Source: Erythrobacter neustonensis
GTDB lineage: Bacteria > Pseudomonadota > Alphaproteobacteria > Sphingomonadales > Sphingomonadaceae
Assembly: GCF_001663175.1 (NCBI RefSeq)
Contig: NZ_CP016033.1
Span: forward strand, 2,790,001-2,854,000
Length of the DNA stretch: 64,000 nt
Direction of reading: 5' to 3'
Part shown: positions 8,669 to 19,326 of the stretch, piece after piece
Layout: each line of letters starts with the position of its first letter
How positions within the stretch are numbered: position 1 is the stretch's first letter
Notes under the pieces: model-generated
Database searches by the model: none
Told to the model about the DNA's origin: nothing
Seen by the model: the letters and a program-made list of their open reading frames with translations, nothing else
Program-made: the position numbers and the translations under genes

Positions 8669-9169
8669 TCAGTTCGCAGCCGGCCCCGTATCGTTCTTGC
8701 TTTCGACCGCCAGCCTTGGCGGCACGCCGCGCGCGATCGCGGCTTCGAGCGCGGCTGTCTCGCGGCAGCCATCGCCGCACAGCGATTTCAGCTTGGCAAG
8801 GTTGCCCTTGGCCTTTTCCAGCGCGCCCTTTTCGACCAGCGCCGCGCCTTCACCCGCGATCGCGGCATAGCTGCCCGGATCGCGCGCCAGCGCCTGCCGG
8901 TAGTAACCGATCGCCTTGCCCGGCAGGCCCTGCAGCCGCGCAGCTTCGGCCAGATCGACGAAGATCGGCGTATAGGCCGGGTCGACCGCCAGTGCGGCTT
9001 CGAAGGCATCGGTCGCGCCCTGCGCTTCGCCCGAGGCGAGCAGCGCCTGACCTTGCGCGATCAATGCCGCCGCGCGCGGATCGGGCGTTCCCGCGCCGCC
9101 TGCCAGCGAGATGCTCGCGCTCATCATCAGACAAAGCGACAAGGCGGCGGCAGGGGCTGCAAAACGCAT
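8669..9169 (-). CDS. Exported tetratricopeptide-repeat protein
   Basis: 166 aa from the ATG at 9169 preceded by an AAGGAG site. A signal peptide covers about residues 1-24. Two or three TPR-like helix pairs follow (GQALLASGEAQGATDAFEAAL, then IGYYRQALARDPG). The C-terminal part has two cysteines (LCGDGCRE) that could form a disulfide. The role is unknown; TPRs usually mediate protein contacts, here presumably in the periplasm. It lies 62 bases downstream of rsmB on the same strand and convergent with rppH, 12 bases away. Confidence 0.82.
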   Translation of the reverse strand: MRFAAPAAALSLCLMMSASISLAGGAGTPDPRAAALIAQGQALLASGEAQGATDAFEAALAVDPAYTPIFVDLAEAARLQGLPGKAIGYYRQALARDPGSYAAIAGEGAALVEKGALEKAKGNLAKLKSLCGDGCRETAALEAAIARGVPPRLAVESKNDTGPAAN

Positions 9170-9231
9170 CAGAAGCTCCTTCAATGCTTGCGACCGGGAA
9201 CCGGAAAGCTGGACCATATCCAGCGATGCTA

Positions 9232-10410
9232 TCACGGCGCGCGAAGGCACGCGATGAAAAATCCATCGGTCCCGTCGCGCAGCGGTTCGAGCCGCACACC
9301 GCCGCCGCGCGGCGCGCCGACCGGGAGCGACAGTTCGATCACGCTCCAGTCCGGATGGCGCGTCAGGAAGGCGGCAACGCGGTCCGGCCCCTCGGCATCG
9401 AGCACCGAGCACGTGACGAAGGCCATCGTCCCGCCGGGGCGCACCAGATGCGCGCCCAGATCGAGCACGTGGTCCTGCAGCCTGTTCAACCGCGCAAGTT
9501 CCGCCGGGTCGAGCCGCCAGCGCGCCTCGGGGCTGCGGCGCCATGTGCCGCTGCCAGAGCACGGCGCATCGACCAGCACATGATCGGCCTTGCGCACCCA
9601 GTGGTTGAGAGCGCGCATCTCATTGCCCGGATCGAGCAGCACGATGTGATCGACCGCCGCGCCCGCCCGCGCGGCGCGCGGCGCAAGATTGCCCAGCCGG
9701 CGCTTGTCGGTATCGGCGGCAACGAGGCTTGCCGCATTGCCCAGCCGTGCGGCCAGCGCCAGCGTCTTGCCGCCCGCACCCGCGCACAGATCGACGATCG
9801 TATCGCCGGGTTTCACCGGCAGCGCCTCGACGATCAGCTGGCTGCCGAGATCCTGAATTTCGATCAACCCGTCGAGGTAGGCAGGCCATTGTTCGACCTG
9901 CACGCCCGAGGGATAGCGCAGCCCCTGCGCGCTGGTCAGCGGCTCACCCGCTTCGGGCAGTTCAATGCTTTCGCGGTCGGCTTTGAGCGCATTGACCCGG
10001 ATGTCGAGCGGCGCACGGTCGAGCAGCGCGGCAATCTCGCGCCCGCCAAGATCGGACGCACGCAAGGCTGCGGCGAGCCACTTGGGGGCAAGCCCGGTGC
10101 TGGCAACCTTCTCGCCTTCGCCGCGCGCGGCAGGGCCGTGGGGCGAGCCGTCGAACAAAGCGGCGATGCTTTCGTCCTGCGCGGCGACAGCCAGCATCGC
10201 GGCGCGGCCATTGGCGGGCACGGGCCCGCACAACCGGATCGCGCGGTAGATCAGATCGCGCACCGCGCGCCGGTCCTTGGAGCCGGCATAGCGGCGGGTG
10301 CGGAAATATTCGGCGATGATCCGGTCAGCGGGCGCGCCCTTGGCCCGGGCTGACGCGATAACGGTATCGAGCAGCTCGATCGCCGCCTGGACTCTTGCGG
10401 CGGGGGTCAT
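9232..10410 (-). CDS. rsmB: RsmB-family RNA (cytosine-5) methyltransferase
   Basis: 392 aa. SAM-binding VDLCAGAGGKT is at about residues 207-217. The two family cysteines are Cys284 in DAPCSGSG and Cys334 in VTCSVL, the release and nucleophile positions of NOL1/NOP2/Sun enzymes. The N-terminal about 130 residues are a weak NusB-like region. The expected target is C967 of 16S rRNA, but other NSUN substrates are possible. The gene starts 9 bases after guaB and is almost surely co-transcribed with it. Confidence 0.88.
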   Translation of the reverse strand: MTPAARVQAAIELLDTVIASARAKGAPADRIIAEYFRTRRYAGSKDRRAVRDLIYRAIRLCGPVPANGRAAMLAVAAQDESIAALFDGSPHGPAARGEGEKVASTGLAPKWLAAALRASDLGGREIAALLDRAPLDIRVNALKADRESIELPEAGEPLTSAQGLRYPSGVQVEQWPAYLDGLIEIQDLGSQLIVEALPVKPGDTIVDLCAGAGGKTLALAARLGNAASLVAADTDKRRLGNLAPRAARAGAAVDHIVLLDPGNEMRALNHWVRKADHVLVDAPCSGSGTWRRSPEARWRLDPAELARLNRLQDHVLDLGAHLVRPGGTMAFVTCSVLDAEGPDRVAAFLTRHPDWSVIELSLPVGAPRGGGVRLEPLRDGTDGFFIACLRAP

Positions 10411-10419
10411 GGTGTTTCC

Positions 10420-11961
<1,542 letters not shown>

Positions 11962-13482
11962 CTAGGGGCGGGTCTTGGGGCCCGAACGATCGGTCGCAGG
12001 ATAGCGTGCAGGATCGGCAATGCGGCGGATCAGCGCCTCGTGCAGAAGCGTGTCTTCGATCGCGCCGCCAAGTTCGACCGCGTCGGCCTCGTCGCCCGGC
12101 TGATGGTAGCGCGCGGCGATGAACGGGTCGAGCACCGCGCGGCTGCCATAGGTGCCCGACACCAGCACCGTCGGCACGCCCGCCTGCACCAGCGCCCAGC
12201 CATCCTGCCGCTGCACGAAGCTGTCGGCCAGCGCCTGGTCGCCGACCGCGCGCCCGCTCGCAGCGATCGCATCGAGCACCGCGGCATCGAGCGCAGCATC
12301 GAACCCGCGCCCGATGAAGCCCACCGGGCTGCCTTTGGGAGCGACCGCCATCATGTCGAGATTGAAGGCGGCGACAATGCTGCCGAGCGGCAGCGGCGGG
12401 TCCTTGACGAAGGCGCGGGTGCCGAGCAGCCCCGGTTCCTCCGCAGTGGTCGCCAGGAAATAGATGTCACGCGCCAGCGGCGGGCCCTGTTTCAGCCGCC
12501 GCGCCAGTTCGAGCATCATCGCCACCCCGCTGGCATTGTCCGCCGCGCCGTTGCAGATGTGATCGCTCGCCTCTGCTGCGCCGCATTCGCCAAGGTGGTC
12601 CCAATGCGCCAGCACCAGCACCGCGCCCATGCCCGGCGCGGTGCCGGGGATCATTCCGAGAATGTTCTGGCTGGGATATTCGCGGCGGTCCGAGGTCGCC
12701 TCGATGCTGATCGCAAGGTTGAGCTCGTAAGGGGGCAAGGTGCCCGCCTCGGCCTCGCGCTTCAATCCTTCCCAGCGGCGCGCACCGATCATGTCGGCCA
12801 GCACCGAATCGGTGACGTAAGCCGCCAGCGTATCGCTTTCCTCGTTCGCGAGTTGCACATGCGCGCGCTCTTGCAAGGCGCGAACACGGGTGAGGCTTTC
12901 GCGGTCCGGCAGCACGGTGACAACGGCAGTCGCCCGCTGGCGGAACAAGGCGTCGCGCCGGTCGGCATCGCGGCCCGGATCGGCAAGCATCACCGCCACC
13001 GCCCCCGCCAGCGCCTCGCCCAGCACCGATCCGTCGCCATAGCCGACGAACACCACGGGAACCCCCGTCCCCGGCCCGCCGAACGCGAGCGCGCGGCGGC
13101 GCAGCGTGTATGCCGCTGCATCGGTTGCGGGAATAACCACGCGGCGCTTGCCCTGCGTCAGGACCAATTGCGCGGTCTGCGGCTCGGTGGCGAGCAGATC
13201 GACCGGCAGGCGCCAGTAGGAGCCGGGGTCGTTGGTGCCCGACACCAGCCCCACCTCCTCCATCCGCTTTTCGATATAGGTATAGGCCGCGCGTCCGCCG
13301 GGGGTGCCGGGCTTGCGGCCGCGCATGTCGTCGGCGGCCAGCACCGCGATATCAGAGGACAGACGCAGGCCGATCTCGTCGCGGTCGACCTGGGGCGCGC
13401 GCGCGGCGGGCGCGGGCGCGCAGCCGGTCAGCACCAGTCCCGCCGCCGCCAGCCCCAGCAATTGGCGCATCAAGGCGATCAT
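11962..13482 (-). CDS. M28-family zinc peptidase, lipoprotein
   Basis: 506 aa. A lipobox LTGC gives the lipidated Cys21. The co-catalytic zinc site is complete by family alignment: His293 (LAHWDHLG), Asp315 (ADNASG), Glu348/Glu349 (AEEPG), Asp376 (FNLDMM) and His460. A PA-like insertion sits at about residues 95-250. M28 enzymes of this type are aminopeptidases or carboxypeptidases; this one should be anchored in the periplasm. The ATG at 13482 overlaps the stop of the 3-hydroxybutyrate dehydrogenase gene (ATGA), so the two genes are translationally coupled although their functions look unrelated. Confidence 0.9.
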   Translation of the reverse strand: MIALMRQLLGLAAAGLVLTGCAPAPAARAPQVDRDEIGLRLSSDIAVLAADDMRGRKPGTPGGRAAYTYIEKRMEEVGLVSGTNDPGSYWRLPVDLLATEPQTAQLVLTQGKRRVVIPATDAAAYTLRRRALAFGGPGTGVPVVFVGYGDGSVLGEALAGAVAVMLADPGRDADRRDALFRQRATAVVTVLPDRESLTRVRALQERAHVQLANEESDTLAAYVTDSVLADMIGARRWEGLKREAEAGTLPPYELNLAISIEATSDRREYPSQNILGMIPGTAPGMGAVLVLAHWDHLGECGAAEASDHICNGAADNASGVAMMLELARRLKQGPPLARDIYFLATTAEEPGLLGTRAFVKDPPLPLGSIVAAFNLDMMAVAPKGSPVGFIGRGFDAALDAAVLDAIAASGRAVGDQALADSFVQRQDGWALVQAGVPTVLVSGTYGSRAVLDPFIAARYHQPGDEADAVELGGAIEDTLLHEALIRRIADPARYPATDRSGPKTRP

Positions 13483-14231
13483 TCGGCGGTCCAGCCCCCG
13501 TCGATCGCGTAATTCGCGCCGGTGATCCCGCGCGCTGCATCGCTGCACAGGAACACCGCCATCGCCGCCACGTCTTCGGGCGTGATGAACTGCTTGGTCG
13601 GCTGCTTGGCGAGCAGGATGTCGTTCATCACCTGTTCGCGCGTCATGCCGCGCGCGGCCATGGTGTCGGGGATCTGGTTTTCCACCAGCGGCGTCCAGAC
13701 ATATCCCGGAGAGATGCAGTTGACGGTGATCCCGTGGGTCGCCAGTTCCAGCGCGATCGTCTTGGTAAAACCGGCCAGCCCGTGCTTTGCGGCGACATAG
13801 GCGCTCTTGAACGGCGAGGCGACCTGCGAATGCGCGCTTGCGGTGTTGATGATCCGCCCCCAGCCCTTCGCCTTCATCCCCGGCACCGCGGCGCGCGTGG
13901 TGTGGAACGCTGCGGACAGATTGAGCGCGAGAATCGCGTCCCATTTTTCGGCCGGAAATTCCTCGACCGGGGCGACATGCTGCATCCCGGCATTGTTGAC
14001 GAGAATATCGACCGGGCCGACCGCGTCCATCATCGCCGCAATCGCGCCGGTATCCAACAGGTTGGCGCCGTTATAGGTCGCGCCAAGTTCCTCGCACAGC
14101 GTGGCAATCTGTCCCTGATCCCCCAGCCCGTTGATGATCACCTCGGCCCCTTCCGCCGCCAGCGCGCGCGCGATGGCGAGGCCGATCCCCGAAGTCGATC
14201 CGGTGATGAGAGCACGCCGGTTCTTGAGCAT
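13479..14231 (-). CDS. bdhA: 3-hydroxybutyrate dehydrogenase (SDR)
   Basis: 250 aa. TGSTSGIG binds NAD near the N-terminus; VNNAGMQHVAPVE, SAHSQVASPFKSAYVAAKHG and PGYVWTPLVE are the segments that distinguish D-3-hydroxybutyrate dehydrogenases from other SDRs. It interconverts 3-hydroxybutyrate and acetoacetate, the step after polyhydroxybutyrate depolymerisation, which fits phaC and phaZ at 41-44 kb. An AGGAG site precedes the ATG. The gene heads a two-gene operon with the M28 peptidase. Confidence 0.9.
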   Translation of the reverse strand: MLKNRRALITGSTSGIGLAIARALAAEGAEVIINGLGDQGQIATLCEELGATYNGANLLDTGAIAAMMDAVGPVDILVNNAGMQHVAPVEEFPAEKWDAILALNLSAAFHTTRAAVPGMKAKGWGRIINTASAHSQVASPFKSAYVAAKHGLAGFTKTIALELATHGITVNCISPGYVWTPLVENQIPDTMAARGMTREQVMNDILLAKQPTKQFITPEDVAAMAVFLCSDAARGITGANYAIDGGWTAE

Positions 14232-14336
14232 TCACCGTAACTCCTGCACGTTTGGCCTGATGCAGTCGCTTTTGCCGTGCCATTGTCGGCTGTCCAGCAC
14301 TTTGCGTCGCGCAACGGGATGAACGGAGAAAATGGG

Positions 14337-15197
14337 ATGCGTCTGGGGCCTTTCGATACGTCGGAAATCAATGTCCGTTCAAGCGGGGGCGGCGGGATCG
14401 GCGCCGGCGGGCTTGGCTGCGGGACGCTGGTGATCGCGCTTCTGGGCGCGGTGTTCTTCGGGCTCGACCCGATGCAGACGATCGGGATGGTCGAAGGCGT
14501 GCAGCAGCAGACCGGCAGCGGCGACCGCGGCGACGATCTGACCGAGGAACAAGTGTGCTCAAGCGGCGAATATGCGCAGGAGTCATGCGCCGCGCTCGCC
14601 AGCCTCAACCGCACGTGGCGCGCGACCTTTGCCGAGGTCGGCCTGCCCTTCGAAGAACCCGCGCTCGATCTCTACCGCAATGGCCGTGTCACCACCGACG
14701 GCTGCGGCAGCGCGACCTCGGCGGCGGGCCCGTTCTACTGCCCGGCGGACAAGGGCATCTATATCGACACCGGCTTCTATGACGAACTGGCCCGCATGTC
14801 GGGCACCGGCGGCGATTTTGCGCGGCTCTACGTGATCTCGCATGAATACGGCCACCACATCCAGAACATCACCGGTCTGGCGAGCCAAGTGCGCAGCGCG
14901 CAGCAACGCAACCCGCGCGCCGCAAACCAGCTTCAGGTGGCGATGGAATTGCAGGCCGATTGCTATGCCGGGATGTGGGCGGGCAAGAACCGGAACCTTA
15001 TCGAGCCCGGCGATCTTGAGGAAGGATTGCAGGCGGCAAGTTCGATCGGCGACGATACCTTGCAGCGCAATGCCGGCCAGTCGGTCAATCCCGAAGGCTT
15101 CACCCACGGCAGCAGCGCGCAGCGGATGGCGGCGCTGAAGCTGGGGCTGGAGAGCAGGGACAACAACGCCTGCGACGTATTCTTCCAAGGAGCTTGA
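14337..15197 (+). CDS. ypfJ: Neutral zinc metallopeptidase, YpfJ family
   Basis: 286 aa from the ATG at 14337 (GGAGAA site 8 bases upstream). A glycine-rich N-terminus is followed by one transmembrane segment (about residues 24-44). The zinc motif HEYGH is at 169-173, with a downstream ELQADCYAG that supplies the third ligand. The remaining domain is periplasmic. E. coli YpfJ is a poorly characterised putative metalloprotease. The stop overlaps or abuts the next gene, which starts with GTG at 15200. Confidence 0.88.
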   Translation: MRLGPFDTSEINVRSSGGGGIGAGGLGCGTLVIALLGAVFFGLDPMQTIGMVEGVQQQTGSGDRGDDLTEEQVCSSGEYAQESCAALASLNRTWRATFAEVGLPFEEPALDLYRNGRVTTDGCGSATSAAGPFYCPADKGIYIDTGFYDELARMSGTGGDFARLYVISHEYGHHIQNITGLASQVRSAQQRNPRAANQLQVAMELQADCYAGMWAGKNRNLIEPGDLEEGLQAASSIGDDTLQRNAGQSVNPEGFTHGSSAQRMAALKLGLESRDNNACDVFFQGA

Positions 15198-15199
15198 AC

Positions 15200-15733
15200 G
15201 TGAAATCTTTGTCCCTTCGCCCCGCATTGCGCGCCCTGCCGCTGGCCGGTCTGGTTGCCATCGCCGGCGCGCTTGCCGCCCCTGCCAGCGCGCAGGTCGT
15301 GCCCGAACCCGATGTCAAGGAGGTCGCACGAACCCCGCTGCGCGATCTCAACATCGACCGGCGCGACATTCCCGCGGTGCTCAAGACCGCGGCGCTCGAT
15401 CCCTATACCACCGCGGGGATGACCAAGTGCGATGCGCTGGTCAGCGCGATCGCGGAGCTCGATACGGTGCTGGGCGGCGATTATGACATCGCCACCGACG
15501 ACGGCAACGACCGCTTCAGCGAAGGCCGGATCGCGCAGCGCATGGTGGGTTCGCTGATGCCGTTCCGCGGGATCGTGCGGGAAGTGACCGGCGCGGCCAG
15601 CAACGACCGCGCGCTGCAGGCGGCCTACACCGCGGGCATGGTGCGCCGCGCGTTTCTGAAAGGTTGGGGCCTGGGCCGCGGCTGCGCCTACCCGGCGCGC
15701 CCCAAGGTGGCAGACGCCGGCACGCCGCGCTGA
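15200..15733 (+). CDS. Secreted protein of unknown function
   Basis: 177 aa. Signal peptide with cleavage after ASAQ at about residue 32. I recognise no family. Features: a DLNIDRRDIPAVL segment, two cysteines (about 75 and 165) and a small-helix-rich C-terminus. The GTG at 15200 follows AAGGAG with 7-base spacing; a TTG at 15194 overlapping the ypfJ stop is too close to that site. It probably forms an operon with ypfJ. Confidence 0.75.
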   Translation: MKSLSLRPALRALPLAGLVAIAGALAAPASAQVVPEPDVKEVARTPLRDLNIDRRDIPAVLKTAALDPYTTAGMTKCDALVSAIAELDTVLGGDYDIATDDGNDRFSEGRIAQRMVGSLMPFRGIVREVTGAASNDRALQAAYTAGMVRRAFLKGWGLGRGCAYPARPKVADAGTPR

Positions 15734-15744
15734 TCGGACAGGCG

Positions 15745-15776
15745 AACCGGATAACCGGATAACCGGATAACCGGAT
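15745..15776. repeat. Four tandem copies of AACCGGAT
   Basis: Four exact 8-base direct repeats lie between the stop of the secreted-protein gene and the terminator behind sdhA. The copy number is likely variable by slippage. Confidence 0.85.
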
Positions 15777-15777
15777 G

Positions 15778-15818
15778 AAAAAAAGCGGGCGGGGAAGGTG
15801 ATGGCCTTCCCCGCCCGC
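15778..15818 (-). terminator. Rho-independent terminator of the sdh operon
   Basis: A perfect 14-bp stem (GCGGGCGGGGAAGG with CCTTCCCCGCCCGC) and 6-base loop is followed, on the minus strand, by seven T residues. It lies 25 bases past the sdhA stop. Confidence 0.88.
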
Positions 15819-15843
15819 CGCTTTATCAACGCCGGTTGATCCG

Positions 15844-17712
15844 TCAGTAAACGCGGGCCTTGGGCTCGATATACTTGATGTCGTCGGTCAGCGTGTATTC
15901 GTGGACCGGGCGGTAATCGATGCGGCTGTTGCTGCCGCGCCCGCCCCAGCCGTCAAACCAGGCGATGGTGTGCTTCATCCACTCGGCATCGTTGCGCTCG
16001 GGGAAGTCCTCGTGCGCGTGGGCGCCGCGGCTTTCCTTGCGGTTGGCGGCCGATGCCATCGTCACGTTGGCCTGCGCCATCAGGTTGTCGAGTTCGAGCG
16101 TCTCGATCAGGTCCGAGTTCCAGATCAGCGACTGGTCGGTGACGTGGATGTCCTCCATCCGCTTGTTCTGCTCGGCCAGCTTGGCCACGCCCTCGTCCAT
16201 CAGCTTCTGGTCGCGGAACACGGCGCAGTGCTTCTGCATCGCCTTCTGCATTTCGGCACGGATCTGCGCGGTGGGCGAACCGCCCTTGGCATAGCGGAAG
16301 TGATCGAGCCGGGTCAGCGCGAAGTCCGCGCTGTCGGCGGGCAGTTCGGGCTGCTTGGCGCCGGCCTTGATATTGTCGCGCAGGTGATGCCCGGTCGCAC
16401 GGCCGAAGACGACAAGGTCGATCAGCGAGTTCGAGCCGAGGCGGTTCGCGCCGTGCACCGAAACACACGCAGCCTCGCCCACGGCATAGAGGCCCGGGAT
16501 CACGGTATCGGGATTGCCATCCGGGCCAAGCGTGACGACCTGCCCGTGATAGTTACACGGAATGCCGCCCATGTTGTAATGCACCGTCGGGGTGACGGGG
16601 AGCGGCTGGCGGGTAAGGTCGACACCGGCAAAGATCTTGCCGCTTTCGGTGATCCCCGGCAGGCGCTGGGCGAGCACGTTCGGATCGATATGGTCGAGGT
16701 GCAGGTAGATGTGGTCGCCATCGGGCCCCACGCCGCGCCCTTCGCGCATTTCCAGCGCCATCGAACGGCTAACGACATCGCGGCTGGCCAAGTCCTTCGC
16801 CGACGGGGCATAACGCTCCATGAAGCGCTCGCCTTGCGAGTTGGTGAGGTACCCCCCCTCCCCGCGCGCGCCTTCGGTGATCAGCACGCCCGCGCCGTAG
16901 ATGCCGGTCGGGTGGAACTGGACGAACTCCATGTCCTGCAAGGGGAGCCCTGCGCGCAGCACCATCCCGCCGCCGTCGCCGGTGCAGGTGTGCGCCGAGG
17001 TGGCGGTGTAATAGCAGCGGCCATAGCCGCCGGTCGCCAGCACGACCGATTGCGCGCGGAAGCGGTGGATCTTGCCGTCATCAAGGCACATCGCCATCAC
17101 GCCGACGCACTGCTTCACCCCGTCGCGTTCGTCCATGATGAGGTCGAGCGCGAAATATTCGATGAAGAAGTCCGCGTCATACTTCAGGCTCTGCTGATAG
17201 AGCGCGTGAAGCATCGCATGGCCGGTGCGGTCAGCGGCGGCGCAGGTGCGCTGCACCGGCGGGCCGGCACCCATGTTCTGCATGTGCCCGCCGAAGGGGC
17301 GCTGGTAGATCGTGCCATCGGCGTTGCGGCTGAAGGGCACGCCCGCGTGCTCGAGTTCATAGACCGCCGCCGGGGCTTCGCGTGCGAGATATTCGATCGC
17401 GTCCTGATCGCCCAGCCAGTCCGACCCCTTGACGGTGTCGTACATGTGCCAGGTCCAGTGGTCGGGCGAATTGTTGCCGAGCGACGCGGCGATCCCGCCC
17501 TGCGCGGCCACGGTGTGGCTACGCGTGGGGAACACCTTGGAGATGTTCGCGGTGCGCAGGCCGGCCTCGGCCGCGCCCATCGTCGCGCGCAGGCCCGATC
17601 CGCCTGCGCCCACGACGACGACGTCATAGGTGTGATCGACGATCGTGTAGGCGCCGGTCAGGTGCGCGCCGCCAACGTCATTGGCAGTGCCCTTGGGTGC
17701 TGCGGTGGCCAT
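15844..17712 (-). CDS. sdhA: Succinate dehydrogenase flavoprotein subunit
   Basis: 622 aa. The FAD-binding [12 protein letters not shown] is near residue 33, [10 protein letters not shown] carries the histidine that binds FAD covalently, and the fumarate/succinate site includes [11 protein letters not shown] and the [13 protein letters not shown] segment. The subunit oxidises succinate at the cytoplasmic face of complex II. Its ATG overlaps the sdhD stop by one base (TGATG). The iron-sulfur subunit gene sdhB, which normally follows, is absent; a strong terminator follows instead. Confidence 0.97.
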   Translation of the reverse strand: MATAAPKGTANDVGGAHLTGAYTIVDHTYDVVVVGAGGSGLRATMGAAEAGLRTANISKVFPTRSHTVAAQGGIAASLGNNSPDHWTWHMYDTVKGSDWLGDQDAIEYLAREAPAAVYELEHAGVPFSRNADGTIYQRPFGGHMQNMGAGPPVQRTCAAADRTGHAMLHALYQQSLKYDADFFIEYFALDLIMDERDGVKQCVGVMAMCLDDGKIHRFRAQSVVLATGGYGRCYYTATSAHTCTGDGGGMVLRAGLPLQDMEFVQFHPTGIYGAGVLITEGARGEGGYLTNSQGERFMERYAPSAKDLASRDVVSRSMALEMREGRGVGPDGDHIYLHLDHIDPNVLAQRLPGITESGKIFAGVDLTRQPLPVTPTVHYNMGGIPCNYHGQVVTLGPDGNPDTVIPGLYAVGEAACVSVHGANRLGSNSLIDLVVFGRATGHHLRDNIKAGAKQPELPADSADFALTRLDHFRYAKGGSPTAQIRAEMQKAMQKHCAVFRDQKLMDEGVAKLAEQNKRMEDIHVTDQSLIWNSDLIETLELDNLMAQANVTMASAANRKESRGAHAHEDFPERNDAEWMKHTIAWFDGWGGRGSNSRIDYRPVHEYTLTDDIKYIEPKARVY

Positions 17713-18098
17713 CAGGCGTTACCTCCGAATGCGAGCGCGGCGACGCTGAAAATCCCGAAGGCGCCGCCGCCGATGGTTGCAAGATTGAGCGCGGCAAGTG
17801 CCGCAAACTTGGTGCCGGCTTCGTGGACATAGTCCTCGATCAGCACCTGAAGCCCAAGACGCGCGTGCCAGAACAGGCTGAAGACCAGCAGGATCATCGC
17901 GGTCGCGTTGAGCGGATTGCCCAGCCACTTGGCGACATTGGCATAGCCATAGTCACCCATCAGTGCGAGGCTTACGATCAGCCAGCTCATGAGGACGACG
18001 TTGCCGATCGCGGTGAAGCGCTGGAGCAGCCAGTGATGCGCGCCGTGGTGGGCCGCGCCAAGACCGCGCACGCGGCCGATGGAGGTTCCGTTACCCAT
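17712..18098 (-). CDS. sdhD: Succinate dehydrogenase membrane anchor subunit
   Basis: 128 aa with three hydrophobic helices and the conserved [14 protein letters not shown] region near the N-terminus, in which a histidine is expected to help bind heme b and ubiquinone. It forms the membrane anchor of complex II with SdhC. It sits between sdhC (12-base gap) and sdhA (1-base overlap). Confidence 0.9.
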   Translation of the reverse strand: MGNGTSIGRVRGLGAAHHGAHHWLLQRFTAIGNVVLMSWLIVSLALMGDYGYANVAKWLGNPLNATAMILLVFSLFWHARLGLQVLIEDYVHEAGTKFAALAALNLATIGGGAFGIFSVAALAFGGNA

Positions 18099-18110
18099 GT
18101 GACCTGCTCC

Positions 18111-18491
18111 TCAGCGTGTCAGGATCACGGCCCAGAAGGCCATGGTCAGAAGAATGGCGATGATCGGCGCAGCGATCGACCACATGCGATTGGTGTCGAG
18201 TTCGTAGCCTGCTCCGATGTCGAGCACGAAGTGCCGAAGGCCGCTCATCATGTGGGTGAAGAACGCCCACGACAGCCCGACCAGCACGATCAGGCCCAGC
18301 GGCGACCCCATCGCGCCCTGGAAGGTGGCGTAGGCTTCCGGCCCGCTCGCAAGCGCGCCCAGCCACCACACCAGCACGCCGAGCCCGACCAGCGCCATCC
18401 CGTCGCCGGTGGCGCGGTGGAGGATCGAAATGAGCATGTGCGGCCCCCACCGCCAGATCTGCAGGTGGGGCGAAAGCGGTCTTTGGTTCAT
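18111..18491 (-). CDS. sdhC: Succinate dehydrogenase cytochrome b556 subunit
   Basis: 126 aa from the ATG at 18491 (MNQRPLSPHLQIWRWG). The RPLSPHLQIY-like signature and HRATGDGM are family hallmarks, and HMMSGLRHFVLDIG carries the heme-ligand histidine. Three transmembrane helices follow. It is the first gene of sdhCDA. The 109-base upstream gap is shared with a divergent SDR gene. Confidence 0.93.
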   Translation of the reverse strand: MNQRPLSPHLQIWRWGPHMLISILHRATGDGMALVGLGVLVWWLGALASGPEAYATFQGAMGSPLGLIVLVGLSWAFFTHMMSGLRHFVLDIGAGYELDTNRMWSIAAPIIAILLTMAFWAVILTR

Positions 18492-18600
18492 GGTGATCCC
18501 GTCTGGTCCCTGGTATTTGGCATCCCACTTAGCGCGGCTGTCGCACGAGGCAAGCGGCGAGCAGTGGACATGACTTGCAAAGTTTCGGATAGGCGCTTGC

Positions 18601-19326
18601 ATGGGACACATTCTTGTAACCGGATCAAGCCGCGGAATTGGCAGGGCGGCGCTCGAAGCGCTGGCCGCGCGCGGTGCCAAGGTGATCGGTCATGCCAGCC
18701 GCGTAGGCACGCAAGGCCCCGGCGGCATCCCGATGATCGCCGCCGATTTCGCCGATCCGCTCGCCGCGCAAACGCTGTGGGATCAGGCGCTAAAAATCGC
18801 GGGCGGCGAAATCGACGCGGTGGTCAACAATGCGGGCCGTTTCGAGGCCAACCGGCTCGAACGCTCGGACATCGAATGGCTCGACGCGTGGGAAGACACG
18901 CTGCGCGTCAATCTCACCAGCGCGGCGCAATTATCGCGGCTGGCGGTGTTGCACTGGCAGGAACGCGCCGCCCCCGGCCGGCTTGTCCATGTCGCCAGCC
19001 GCGCGGCCTATCGCGGCGATTCCCCTGCGCACTGGCACTATGCCGCCGCGAAATCCGGGATGGTGGGGATGCACAAGACCATCGCCCGCGCCTATGCCAA
19101 GGACGGCATCTTCAGCTTTGCAGTCACCCCCGGCTTCACCGACACCAGCATGGCCGATGACTATCTGGCATCGCGCGGCGGGCCTGCGCTGCTCGCAGAC
19201 ATTCCGCTGGGCCGCGTCGCCACGCCAGATGAAATCGCGCGCATCATCACCTTCTGCGCATTGGACGCGCCCCCCAGCATGACCGGCGCAGTGATCGACG
19301 CGAATGGAGCAAGCTTTGTCCGCTAA
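18601..19326 (+). CDS. SDR family oxidoreductase
   Basis: 241 aa. TGSSRGIG cofactor motif near residue 7, VNNAG near 78 and YAAAK as the catalytic Tyr/Lys near 148. FabG-like overall, but the substrate is unknown. Its last codons overlap the start of the metallo-beta-lactamase-fold gene, making a three-gene operon that ends with prmA. Confidence 0.88.
   Translation: MGHILVTGSSRGIGRAALEALAARGAKVIGHASRVGTQGPGGIPMIAADFADPLAAQTLWDQALKIAGGEIDAVVNNAGRFEANRLERSDIEWLDAWEDTLRVNLTSAAQLSRLAVLHWQERAAPGRLVHVASRAAYRGDSPAHWHYAAAKSGMVGMHKTIARAYAKDGIFSFAVTPGFTDTSMADDYLASRGGPALLADIPLGRVATPDEIARIITFCALDAPPSMTGAVIDANGASFVR

Noticed and set aside
15745..15776. Tandem repeats as a CRISPR array
   Set aside because: 8-base units with no spacers; simple direct repeat.
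15901..17832. Plus-strand open frame of 643 codons
   Set aside because: Antisense shadow of sdhA.
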